DNA of 64,000 nucleotides from assembly GCF_020921035.1 (NCBI RefSeq), contig NC_063151.1, forward strand, positions 26,914,934 to 26,978,933. The letters are read 5' to 3'. Below are positions 34,431 to 46,435 of the stretch, in pieces. Under the pieces are notes generated by a model. It saw nothing but the letters and a program-made list of their open reading frames with translations. It made no database searches and had not been told where the DNA came from. The position numbers were made by a program, and so were the translations under genes. Each line of letters opens with the position of its first letter. Position 1 is the first letter of the stretch. The stretch is from Rhodamnia argentea (lineage: Eukaryota > Streptophyta > Magnoliopsida > Myrtales > Myrtaceae).

Positions 34431-34628
34431 TAGACGTGGCCGGGTTCCTAAAAAGGTGGAACTGCCGGATCCTAGACCCAACAGCTCTTTTTTCCCGGAC
34501 CTCCTCCCTTTTTTTTTTGGTTTTTTAAATCGGGTCGGAACCGGCCCGGAACAGTGGGCCCGGTCAATGGGCCAGTTTAGAGCCGGTCAACGGGCCGGTT
34601 CCGGGCCCCTTCATTTTGGCCATGTCTA
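34431..34628. mobile_element. Small hAT-like MITE
   Basis: TAGACGTGGCC at the left and GGCCATGTCTA at the right are terminal inverted repeats. The interior has inverted GGGTCGGAACCGG-type repeats. Flanks CCCGGGAG and CCTGGGAC match at 6 of 8 bases, in line with an aged 8-bp duplication. Confidence 0.6.
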
Positions 34629-34865
34629 CCTGGGACAATCCCATTTCCCTCCAAGTGTTTGAGATCGTCATGTGATTGAACATTGTAATTTAACTAGCCT
34701 ATTGAAGAAATTGGTGCCCTAGACGCTCACAGTTCGAACTCGGGTCGGGTTCCGGGTCCGAATCACACACCTTCACCTTCTTCATCGGCTGGACCCTTTC
34801 TCGGTCAATAGAATCTCCAGGGTTTTAGCAGAATCTCTGCAACTCCAATCGGAGCCAAGAAAATA

Positions 34866-36356
34866 ATGGCGGCCAAATCACTGATCCGAAACGGAGCTTC
34901 GCTGGCGAACCGGCTTCTGATGAACCCTCTCCTTCGTCGGAACCCTAGTCCGGCTCAACGCGCTGTTTCTCCGAGCCTCGAGATCGCGCCGAAGCTGTTC
35001 CCTTCCGTCTCCAAATTCGATGCCTCTCTCCATTTGTACCGGAGCGACGCCGATTTCCTTGATCGAGCCTCTTCTCACCGTTTCCTTAATCCTTTCGGCA
35101 TGCCGTCTCTTAGCTTCTTCTTACCTGACAGTACTTACTCTGTCTCTGTCTCTCTGTCTCTATCTCTCTCGGTGATTGGTGTTCAATTTTTGGTTGCTTG
35201 TTGATAGCTACTGCGTTGTTGCCTTGTCGATAGATATTTCGTTTCCATGTGTAGTAGGACCCTGGAATTTGCATCGCAGGTGTTTATGTCGAGTTACTGG
35301 GATTACCAAAAATTTGGTCTCTTTAACAGTATGGTCTCCGGTGAAGTTGACAGTTTTAAATTTGATGAAATGAACTGTTATTGACCATCTTAAACACTCT
35401 AATTCATCGTACTCCCTGTCAATTTAGCGTGGTTGGCATGATAGTTCATTTTAAGCTTAATATTTGACCTGCAAGCTTTCCGAGATTCAGAGTACTCCCT
35501 GCTTCTTCTTCAAGGTTGGTGGAAGTAGCTTTGTTCTCTTTTCAACATGACAGTGCTTCTTCTATTTGTAATGGTATAAATTGTCCTGATTTCGCTGTCG
35601 CTTTTGCTGTATTTAGATGTAAAGGGTGACTGAATAATGAATAATCTGCGGACAACTGTTGGATTTGGTTGACAACCCACATCTCCTCTCTCTCTCCCCC
35701 TCTCTCTCACGTGCTTGCTTGTCCGATGCCTTTCTACATTCTCTTACTGTTTGCAAGGTTCCTTTTCGCGCGCAGGTGATGGGAACTCATCGAGTGATCC
35801 GATGCTCTTATCCACAAAGCGGACGTACCAGCCCAGTACCATTAGGCGTAAGAGGACACATGGATTCTTTGCTCGGTATGGCTTGCTATCCTTCTTCTTC
35901 TCTCCCAGTATGCGGGGTTGTATGCGAGCTTGCCATCAATGCGAGTTGTTTGAATCTCGTGACTGTGCCTGAGGAAAGAAAAACAATGGACTAAGAGAAG
36001 ACTGTTAGTTTGGAACTAGATGGAGAAATCATTCTTAACAGTGAATGACTCAACTACTGTCTTAAGGAGGGTTATAAACTGATCGTGCTGTGGTTGCTAT
36101 AGCAAATTGATGGGAAGGCTATTGTGTAGCTCTCCACCTGTTGCTGTTTCTCTCACTTTCGTAGTATTGTCTGTCCTGCTTTTTGACAATATATTTTCAA
36201 TATGGACGAGCTAATTGCTGGTTTGGAATTTACATCATTCGAAAATTTATCTTTTGACTTGTAACACTTTGCTACATAAACAGGAAGTCAACCAAGGGTG
36301 GTCGGAGAGTCATTGCTCGAAGAATAGCAAAGGGCAGGTCAAGAATTACAGCTTAG
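34866..36356 (+). CDS. Mitochondrial large-subunit ribosomal protein bL34m
   Basis: This is a component of the large subunit of organellar ribosomes. Three exons (34866-35130, 35776-35875, 36284-36356) join in frame to 145 codons. The last 45 or so residues are a complete bacterial-type L34: KRTYQPSTIRRKRTHGFFAR then KSTKGGRRVIARRIAKGRSR, ending TA. The preceding 100 residues form an Arg/Ser/Ala-rich presequence starting MAAKSLIRNGASLANRLL, which resembles a mitochondrial targeting peptide. The very basic short core and terminal placement are as in known nuclear-encoded mitochondrial L34. A plastid destination is less likely but not excluded. No operon-like context applies. Confidence 0.92.
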
Positions 36357-39286
36357 TGTCTCCAATGTGGCCTGGTTGTAATCAATATGATCAGACACAT
36401 GTACCTTTCATGACAATGAGCCAATTTTTAGTTAGAAGAGTCTGCTCAAGGTTAGCTAGATCAGCCTGCTACTAAGGTCCTATGTGGAATGTGAACTCAT
36501 TTCTTACATGACAGCAACTTTTTGTGTTTTATGTCTTCTTTCTTGTCTGTCATGCTTAGAATAATCCTTTAAGAATTTCTCGTTGTTTCTACCATTTCTG
36601 TGTCATCACAGCCTGCATCCTATTTTGGCTCTACTGGAAATTATGGAGCAATGACTTAATGTATCGAGAAATTTGAAATGCCTGGGATGTCTAATCTTCC
36701 GGTTGAGCTTTCTAGGGGAGCTCTGAATAAGGTTTGGCTCTATGTCAGCATTACTCAATTCCTATCGAGTAAATCCATCATGTAAATCATGGTATTACTG
36801 ATGCTTTGGAGGGGACTTCTAACAGGAGTGGATCTGGTGATTATTTTGTCTGATAATACATAGCTTGAGAAATTGAATTTTGGAGGTTGACTTGGACTTG
36901 TTAATACTAGTTTTGTTTTCCGTGTAGCACTGTTATGATATTATAAAGCATTTGTGTGCAGGCATGATCTAGACAGCATCATTTTCTTCCACAAAATCTC
37001 ACAATGTTATTATGGCGGATGCCCTTCACACGTCGAGGACATTTATAAAAGAGAACAAGAAGTATAATGCATGATCCCCTAGTCGGCCCGGAGAGTCGGT
37101 CTCTGAGTTCCAACTTCTGTTATCAAAGAAAATATCATTTAAATTGATTTTATTATATCAAGCAAACCAGTTTTTCAAGAAAAAAGCCGCATTAAGATGG
37201 TCTCATAAATAGCACCGCGGTATGGCTAGCATTCTGTGCTATGAGAAATCAACTGATATGGTGGTTTCACAGCTCACCCTTTGCAGATGGCATAGAAATG
37301 CGGAAAGATTTCAATGCTGGGCTATATTTGCTCAAAAACCCGATCGATGGCAAGTGTCGGCAAGCCCCGATATCAAGAAAAGATAAGCAGGCGCCGGGGC
37401 TTGCGCAGGTGAAGTCTGGTTTTGTGCCTCAGAAATATCATTGTCGAGCCCCGTCAGGCCATTGCGCGAAGTGTTAATCATCGCTGTCCATCTTCGTCTC
37501 TTTTCTGTTGGAAATCTCAGTTGTAACAACGAGAGGCAATTATTCATCCTTGTCATTTGTCAATTGACTATGAAAGCTAGGTAATATTGCTGCAAACGCT
37601 TGTGGCCCGAACCGTCCATCAGTTCATGTGCTCTTGGTCGACATGCTAGCCTTCCTTTCCTTTCCTTCTCCTCCGAATGTACACATCATTCCTCACTGTC
37701 ACCTATGCCTTAGATCTTAGCATACTCTCTTGTTTTTCAGTGGACACCTTGTCTGAAGAACAATAGGTGCATCGCGTACCAATCACGCCACACGACAGGG
37801 AAAAAATCCAATTAAAACCGATGGGTAGATGCCAAATGGGACGAGAACAAATATCATATCACTCGGGTAACATAATAAGTCGGGCACAGCGGACGCGACG
37901 TTCAGATTCCCTCTCCATCAGTCATCTATTGTCGACTTTGGCAATGTTTGGTGATCACACTGATCAGTACGTTCAGGACCTAGGGTTCCTTTCTCCCTTC
38001 ACCATCACATCTAGGTCAACCACCTTGAACTCCTGAGTTCCATTATTAGGCAGTTCCTTCTGTCCCCGAGCATCCTCGATTGTCCAGTTCACTTGGTTAA
38101 ATTTGCCCACAATTCGATTCCATCACCTCTTTTTATGTTTTTGCCCTTCCAAAGTCCCCGCTGGGATTAGGGACTACAGAGCACAACTACTTCTTTCCTT
38201 TCTAACATCCTCTTATAGAAGGGAATGAAGTGCGCAGTCCCACGGGTTCATGGGTCGGTAAGGCCTTCGCGACACGCGACAACCGGTTCTACCCCCCAAA
38301 CAATGCGAGGCGTGAATGGAGGGAAGCGGGTACGAGAAGCCGAACTGCCTGCCTCCTTGGTTGTCAAAAACCATAGCACGACTCGAGAGGAAACACACGT
38401 ACCACCATGAATTTTTTCGCAACTTTTCATCACAGAAAGGAGAGAGGACTCAGCATCTGATAATTAATCACACTTTGATTTACGGTCCTCAGTCCTAAGT
38501 GTATCCAGATAGAAAATCATGAGGATTCGCGGGAATTACCTCATGCGATGACGCCACTCGCTCAAGATTCACTAAAAGCCATTGCTTTGCCCAAAAGTCA
38601 ACTCTCTGCACAAAGTGAATGCTTCCCCTTCAGACATGTAATCGTACTCCTCTCCTCTCTTTCAGAGTCTCCTTCCCCACGTCTACGTGCTACGACGTAC
38701 GGTCTCATCTACCCTTAATTTGAAGGTAAGTGAGAATGCGGATCATCAAAATCCTTAGATCAGTTGTTAATAACATCGATCGCGCCATTGTATGCTAGAA
38801 TTACCCTTCAAGAATCCACCGGACTAAGTTTACCGGCTGTTGGATGAGCCGGTCTCACCAGGAAATCTTCTTTTTTTTTTTTCTTTTTAAGTCTTGAAAT
38901 ATTCCATAACAAATCAGTTCTAGGAAATAATGCCTAGCACTAGAATCACTCATGGCAGAAAAAATTTGTCCAACACAGAGAGAGAGAGTAAATGGTGTAC
39001 ATCAAAGTGGGAAAACACTCGACAGGGGTTCACAGGTTTGTGATGTACAGAAATGTAGTTGAGCTTATAATAAGGCGGGCAAGCATGTGCAAGAACTTAC
39101 AGCTCGTCTTTATGAATCTTCAGTGACCATTTCTCTCTCTCTCCTCGAAAGCATGCATCGACATGGATGCCAAATCATAGGTTGTCTCAGATCCAGTATT
39201 TATCATTCTCTTTACCTTATTCGGAATATGTCTTTGAGAAGAAGTAAATGCATTATTCTGCATTTAATGAATATTGTCCATGAACA
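36357..39286. other. Intergenic region between bL34m and the MYB gene
   Basis: The first part is probable 3' UTR of bL34m. A short open frame at 37241-37477 matches no family I know. Nothing else is supported. Confidence 0.6.
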
Positions 39287-40857
39287 TCACCCGCCCCACA
39301 TGATCTGTTCCTTCTTGGAGTCCAAGGTTGTCTGCTGATCCCAGGTGGATGTCAGGCTAGGGTTCATACCAAATGGGCCACTTGATGATAAATCTGCTAC
39401 TAGAGAAGATGAAGAGGACGGCGACATCACCGATGCATCGACGGCATAGTTGCACCCTGTTTGATTGATGGCAGTAGAAATGTACGGGGGATAAATGTCT
39501 TGACATGACGCTGAAGATGCCGTCGGAAGAAGAAGGCATGATGATGCTGAGAGTTTGGCACCTAGTGGGTCTAATAACATTTCTTGCGAAGAAGAGGAAG
39601 AGGAAGTTGTGACCGGTATGTTGCAGAAACCGCTGTCGATGATGTCGCAGAGCTTCGGCATCGCCAGTAACATGGGTGAGTATTCGCCACAGGGTTGAAG
39701 AATCTCACTGGGATCAACAATCTTATTATCTCCATTGTCAGCGTAGTGTTCGGCCCCTTCGCTTCTGAAAGGTCGATCTTCTTGGTTTGGACCAATGACT
39801 TGGTGAAGCGGGTGTCCGAAAGACAAACCTTGATCATACAAAGAAGCTAAGTTGCTGCCTGACAAATGGGAGATCTGATGTGGGTAATGGACCAAATGAT
39901 CAAAACCGAAATTGGGCATTTCTTGTTGTTGTGATGGATCGAATTCAAAGTTGCCTTGACAAAGATTTTGCATCACATGAGGTATTGTTGAAGCAGTATT
40001 GCTATTAGGTGTAGGGAAATAAACCTGATCCTGTACCGGAGATGCTAAGATCAGGCTAGGGTTTGAAAGGAGAGAGAAAAACCCTTCTTGATCAGCAGCA
40101 TAAGGATTGTGGATCACATGATGATGGTGGTGATGGTGATGATCATGAGACATGAGCTTCTTCTTGATGCTTGAATTCCAAAAGTTCTTCACTTCATTAT
40201 CTGTTCTTCCGGGGAGGTGCTTGGCTATTTGAGCCCATCTGTGTAAACACAAAGTTTATTGAACACGAAGAACAATGGCAGGGAAAAAAAAAACATAGTG
40301 CACATTCATATGAATGAACCTGTTGCCCAAAATGCTATGGAGTTCAATGATGAGAGCTGCTTCCTGCTGAGAGAAGCTGCCACGTTTCAAGTCAGGCCTG
40401 AGATAGTTTATCCATCTCAGTCTACAGCTCTTTCCACATCTCTGAAGGCCTATAATTCCAGAGCAAGAGAAACATTACATAGCCAGAGAAAAGATGAGTT
40501 TACGGTAATTAAAGACCATTGGACCAAAAAAGGGCAAGAAAAGGAACACCAATCATGGTGAGTTCAAAGAATGTACGTGTATGAACTGGTTCAAAAACTT
40601 CATGAAGATCTAGAGTTAGCAACATATTTTTCAAGAAGTAATGCTGATCCATGCACGAGAATGTGAAGAACAATCTGAAGGTACAGAAGATTATTATGGT
40701 GTAAGGTATGTATACTATCATAACCTGCATGCTTGGGGACAGAGCTCCAGCAACCATGGCCATAAGTGGAGATGTAGTTTATGAGCTTCTCGTCTTCTTC
40801 AGGTGACCACAAACCCCTCTTAACCTTCTGCTTGTTGCAGCATGAATGGTGTCCCAT
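39287..40857 (-). CDS. MYB26: R2R3-MYB transcription factor, MYB26-type
   Basis: Three exons (40725-40857, 40320-40449, 39287-40238) join in frame to 404 codons. The start [20 protein letters not shown] is the conserved start of this clade, so the upstream in-frame ATG is not used. The R2 repeat (about 14-62) has its three Trp. R3 (about 67-115) begins with Phe in place of the first Trp, which is normal, and has [20 protein letters not shown]. Introns sit at the two standard R2R3-MYB positions. A His run follows the DNA-binding domain ([16 protein letters not shown]), as I recall for Arabidopsis MYB26, which drives secondary wall thickening in anther endothecium and so pollen release. The C-terminal region is Ser/Pro/Asn-rich and probably activating. 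The clade call rests on memory of the domain sequence. MYB67-like is the main alternative. Confidence 0.87.
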
Positions 40858-40881
40858 CTCTCTCTCTCTCTCTCTCTTCTG
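40858..40881 (-). repeat. (GA)n tract immediately upstream of the MYB start codon
   Basis: On the minus strand a GA run ends directly at the ATG, within the 5' UTR. Such runs are possible GAGA-factor (BPC) targets. Confidence 0.85.
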
Positions 40882-41262
40882 CCAGAACAAGAAGCCACTG
40901 GCCACAAGAGAGGAAAAAAATGGGGTACTTGGTATTTAAGAAAAGGTGAAGAGGAAGAGAGATGACTTTATCAGCTGGTTCTCTCTAGCCCTAGAACCAA
41001 CAGGTTGAAGGTCATGATGCTTCAAGAAAGCAACCAGACAAAAAGGCGAAAAAAAAAAAAAAAGGAGCGAGACAAACTATTTAATGAATAGACCATATCA
41101 TCTGTAATATGTATCATACGTGAGTCTGAGATACTCGAGAGAGAGAGAGAGAGAGTTGTTGTCATGAATTTAATGTCGAGTTGCAGTACAAAAATGGCGG
41201 ATGGTGGCCCAAGATTTGGAGACTTTTGTTGGAGGGAGGGGGTGAAAAAAAGAAAGAGGTGA

Positions 41263-41313
41263 ACTTACATGTGCCATTCGACCCAAAAAAAAAAAAAAAA
41301 CTTACATGTGCCA
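41263..41313 (+). mobile_element. Micro-retroposon with 14-bp target duplication
   Basis: ACTTACATGTGCCA at 41263-41276 and 41300-41313 flanks TTCGACCC plus a run of about 16 A. Confidence 0.75.
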
Positions 41314-42338
41314 CGTAGGATGGCTCCACTACACGTGTCAAAATCTACTCTTCATTGTCATTTTACATAGGATTGGCCATCAAAAATCAAGGTGTGATCG
41401 ACCTTTGAGAATGCCCTGCAAATTCAATACTGAATTGAGCCGGAGCTAGGGCTAGAGATGGGGTGCATACAGGCATCATGGGACCATCTCTAACTTGCTT
41501 CTTTTTTCCTATAGGATGATATTTTGGAATTTAGTCGAAGTATAGAAAACATGATAAACTATTCCAAGTTTACACACACCGGAAACTTATTAATATATCG
41601 GACTTAACAATCGACTCATCTCGCAGGATTTAGTGATAGCTTGTAAAGATACCTCTGCGGTGTATTGATATTTTGATGAATCGCTGATGAAATGTCTAAA
41701 AGTATCATTCAGCAATGTCTAAAAGTATCATTTTTCACAAGTCAAGGTGATTATGCTTCCACAAGTGTGTCCGTTAGTTATGCTTGGAGCTCTTAACTTT
41801 TAATGACACAACCGCCGAGATGAAAACCATGGTTTCCGTTTGAGCAAAACTAAGAAACTCTTTACCCCTGTTGGTGTTGGTTTTGCAGGGAGAAAGAGAG
41901 TCTAATCACTCATTTGGAGAACTTGTGACTTCAATATCGTCTTCTGGTTCATCAAACTGCACTTAAAAGGACTTAATTGCACTTCTTTAATTAGCTAAAC
42001 GACTCAGCTAAACGACTCAGCTGAACACATGATCGTTCCATGAAATTTCATCATCAACCTGTGAACGTTTTGGCACGTCTTTCCCCTACAGCAGACAGAA
42101 AAAGCATGTACTAGAAAACAAATATGGGAAAATAAAACGAATGAAAATTCAATTCTAAAAGTCAAGATGATTATCCCTGATCACATTTAATGCTATTGTT
42201 GCCTCATAAGCTAAGCTAGTGTCATGCCCATGTCATGCATGGCTTTCAATATGTGTTTTTATGATGACTAAACTAATACTGTCAATCTTTTTCGTTGGGC
42301 ACGGCTTTTTGCATATGATTATGTGATAATGAAGTTAA

Positions 42339-43156
42339 TGGTGCGCATGATAACACTTCCATAAGTGGATTTCTGCTCCTAAAGTATTTCTGAAATGGAA
42401 ATTCGTTTGGTAAAAAAAAATTTCAGAATTTTTACTTCTGAAAAAAAGTTATACTTCTAAAGTTAGTTATTTTTCCACAAATTTGAGAAGTTAAAAAAAA
42501 TAGCTTCTCCAACTCAAGAAGAACTTCTCCCCTCAGCATCTTTTTATTATGCCATCACCCTCTTTTTGATCACATCCACATCCGCCAACCTCCGCCGCCG
42601 CGAACCGTTGCCCACGACCACCGCCGACCATCGCCCGCCTCGCCCACCGCAGACCTCCGCCGGCCACCACCCATCGACCATTCCGGGTAGCCAACCATCG
42701 CCAACCTCCGCCGACCACCGCCCATCGCCGCCACCACCGCCACCAACCATCACCCATTGCCAACCTTCGCCGATCGCAATCACGGCCAACCGCCAATCTT
42801 CACCGGGCGTGACCGCCGCCAACCATTGACCACCGCACTAGCCACCGCCGCCGAGTCCCCGTCTCTAGTCGCCGGAGTAATAAATAATAAATTTTCATTT
42901 TTTTAAATTAAATAATATTTAAATAATAATTGTTTTTAAAGAAATTTAAAAAGTTCAAAAATGAAGTAGAAATTTTTTGGCCGTCGATAATAATTTTTCA
43001 TATAATATTTTGTGTTAATAATATTTCAGAAGTAGAAATTTTCAACCGTTACCAAACTAATTTCTCTAATCATAAATAACTTTTGGAATAGAAGTAGAAA
43101 AATCAACTTCTGGCTAGAAATTGATTTCCGAAGCGAAAGTGTTACCATGCGCGCCC
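42339..43156. mobile_element. TIR element, PIF/Harbinger-like, with TAA target duplication
   Basis: The left end TGGTGCGCATGATAACACTT and the right end AAGTGTTACCATGCGCGCCC are inverted repeats. They are flanked by TAA at 42336-42338 and 43157-43159. Arms and GC-rich centre (42580-42870) match the family of the element at 22294-23921. No transposase is visible. Open frames in the centre are low-complexity. Confidence 0.75.
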
Positions 43157-43325
43157 TAAGGTGATAACATTAATGGCTCTTTCATTCTTGTACTTCTACT
43201 CATCAAATTTTCTCTTTGAGTTATGCATTATGCAGTGATGAGAAGACATTCAGGAGAGGCTTGCTTTTTCCTTCCTTTGTATTATCCATTGGTTTAGTAG
43301 GATGAGAAGCCATAGTAATTAATAG

Positions 43326-43827
43326 AAAAAATGGGATAAATGGTCCATGAACTTTGACCTAATGTGAAAGGCAATTCTCCGTGCACCGGACACGTAGCTT
43401 ATTGAATCGGTTGTGATACGGATGGGAATGCATGTTACGAAAGAGAATGGTCCATGAACTTTTCATTTGTTTAATGTAGCTCCTGAGCTTTAGCTCAATG
43501 TGCACTATTGTCCCTAAGCTAGAAATTTGTTTAATGTAATCCATGAACTTTTGGTACAAGTTTAATTTAGTTTCCGACTATATGAAAATGTTTAATATTG
43601 TCCTTCAATTAATTCAAGTTCGGGGACAATATTCAACAATTTCATATAGCTTGGGGATTGGATTGAACATAAGCAAAAAATTTAGAAACCGCATTGAACA
43701 AGTTAAGAGTTTAAGGACGACATTGGACATGAAGATAAAGTTCATGGACTGCATTGAACAAATGAAAAGTTCATGAACCACATTGCACGTTGGGTCAAAG
43801 TCCAGGGACTTTTTGTGTTATTATTCC
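43326..43827. mobile_element. Foldback (MULE-like) element with perfect 10-bp target duplication
   Basis: TAATTAATAG is duplicated at 43316-43325 and 43828-43837. The arms, rich in GTCCATGAACTTT and AAAGTTCATGGAC, are inverted repeats over most of the 502 bp. No coding capacity is visible. Confidence 0.85.
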
Positions 43828-43837
43828 TAATTAATAG

Positions 43838-46382
43838 GCACAACTTATGCAATGAAAATTAAACGTCATCTCTATGAAAAAATTACCGTGTGATCCTCTA
43901 ACATCTTGCTTGTTTATATACACAGAACATCTTGAAAGTCATATTCTCGATAAAGTTTCTTCAAATCTTATTTGATTATTCTTTATGTCCTTTCACCAAA
44001 ACTTAAACTACAATACACAGCCATGTCAATTCCACATCAACATGACCTCAGGTGCTTAAAAACCCTCCTGATGGAATGTGAATACAATGATGGCGAAAAT
44101 TACTTCATGTAGCATTAAAGTTCTGTCGTGATTAATCACCATCAAAAAAATCGCAAGGAGGTGAAACGTGCGATGCATGCAATTTCTAAATCAGGGCCTT
44201 CTAAATTAGGAACGAAAATGGAAGGACAAGAGAAGTGACGAGACGAAAGTCACAAGCTGTTCATAATGGAAAATGCAGGGTTAGTTCAGTGCATTCATAA
44301 ATGTTCCCAAGCCATGGAAGAAGAGAGAAAAAAGGAGGACGAGGAGGAAACGAACCATTCCATTAGCGTGTTTCTGTTTGCGGATGCTCTTTGTTGCGTG
44401 GTCCTCCCAAAAATCTAGAATTGACGTTGATGAGAACCATCACGCTGTTGACAGCGATGACAAGGATGTGATTAGGGTTTGACTGTACCCATAGGGAACA
44501 GAATCAATGTGAGTTTCGTACTTGTTTTTTTAGCTGGGGAACTAATTGGATTATTGCAAGCGATGCGAAAATATCTTAAATCTTTTGAAATTATATCAAT
44601 TTAATTTTAAATTTATATTTGATAATTGGCGAAGGCTTACGACTAATTTGGCACATTGTAAAGTTTAGGATTAAATTGGCCGTCCTACAATAAATTTAGG
44701 ACTTTTTAGATAATTATTTCGGTGCTTTTGAATAGGGTTTATGGGTGATCATAATCCAATCTTGGAAATGTAGAAGAAGCTACGTGATGTCGGGATCAGA
44801 TCAATGATTTTCAAAGGTTCATAATTCGGGTGATCACTGTCAGGGGTCGTGCCACATTTCATGCATTAAATGCTGCTTCCTTTCTTCCTTTTTTCCTGGA
44901 AAGTGCCCAAGTTTTTTTGTAGCCTATTCCAGAAGTGGAGTAGCTTATTAGCAAACTCCTCCGCGCTAGTCCAAAGATCGGTTCGAGTGGCAAAAACCGT
45001 TGAGATCTAACATCGTGAGCAGTTATGTGGATCTCGAAAGATAATTTTTTTAGTGAGTTCTCCAGTTTTACATGGATGACTTGTCTTTAATCGGATCGAC
45101 TATTGAGAACACCACCCAATCCCAAGGGCATTTGATAAGCAATTAAACTCGAGAATGCTATGATTGTCGTGTAATGCATCTAATAAGTGCTTTAGAGATT
45201 GTAGATTGTTCCTTAGAAAGTAGATCAATCAAATTAGGACCGTATCTTTCTTTTTTCTTCTTCTTCTCCTCCCTTTTCCTTTGGGGTCTGATTAAATTGT
45301 GCGTTAGTTGGGAGTAATCATGACTCCATCCCTATTAAATAGAAGACCCTCCTTGAAATTCCTTGGCCTTTTGCAAGAGTTGGGAAGCTGAGCTTTATTG
45401 GACAAGATTGTGTGATTAAGAAATGTTGCTTTCATTATCATGGACGCCGATTATTCACAGAGAGAGGTATCTGCATTACAATGTCAGTTATCCCCACAAT
45501 TTTCTCTATTTTAGTCATTTGAAAGGGAGAACAAGCTGTATAAAACTTCGTTAGTATTTAGCACTTTCCTTCAAAGTTTTGAAGGACTCAATTGGCGAAA
45601 TTGAAAGGTTTTGGACCCAGTTGGCAAAGCGTGAAAAGGTTTAGGACTCAATTAGCAAAAGTGCAATAGGTTTAAAACTTTTTTGATAATTTTCCCATAA
45701 AACTTTGCCAGTATTCATCACCTTCCTTCAAAACTTTGAAATGTCATTTGAAAACCCGCTATAAATGTTCAACTCGGCATGTTAGTATTTGAGTATTTCG
45801 AATGATTTCAAAGGTTTTGGGATAAATAAAAGTCCAAGGGTGAATTTTGTCAAAGCTACATACCGCCAAAGGGTTGAAAAATAAAAACCTTAATCCCTCT
45901 TTACTTCTCTTTGTGGACATAACTAATCCAGTACGGGAGAACGCCCCACGATCCCACCAACAATGAAAAAGCAAAAGGAAAGCTTTATTTAGCCTCTCTC
46001 TCATAATGCAAAACCAGATGAAGATCTTCTGCCCCGTCTCGATGTTCATATCGGTGTCTCGACAAATCTTAACCGTCGATAAACGCTTCATTTTCATGGA
46101 TCGAACTCGAGATCTACTCAGGGGATCGACCGGGAATATCGAAGGAGATAGACGATCCACGTCCTACAAAACCTCTCGATCTTTATATGGCAATTAAGCA
46201 AATTCCACCGTGGCACCGAGTTTCGTCTCCGGAAATAATTACTGTGAAAACAACAAACATAAGTTCTTGTGTCAACGTTGATATGGATGGTTGGCTGATT
46301 AATTACACAATCCACGACCACACATGAAAATTACGGGGCATCTAACCTCATTCTCGATCACGTTTATTACACGTCGTGAAAC

Positions 46383-46435
<53 letters not shown>

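Noticed and set aside
37241..37477. 78-codon open frame downstream of bL34m
   Set aside because: No family resemblance and no paralogue in the window. Not enough to call a gene.
42533..42829. Open frames on both strands
   Set aside because: Low-complexity core of the TIR element at 42339-43156.
45759..46160. 133-codon open frame on the minus strand
   Set aside because: No recognisable domain and no supporting splice or promoter signals.
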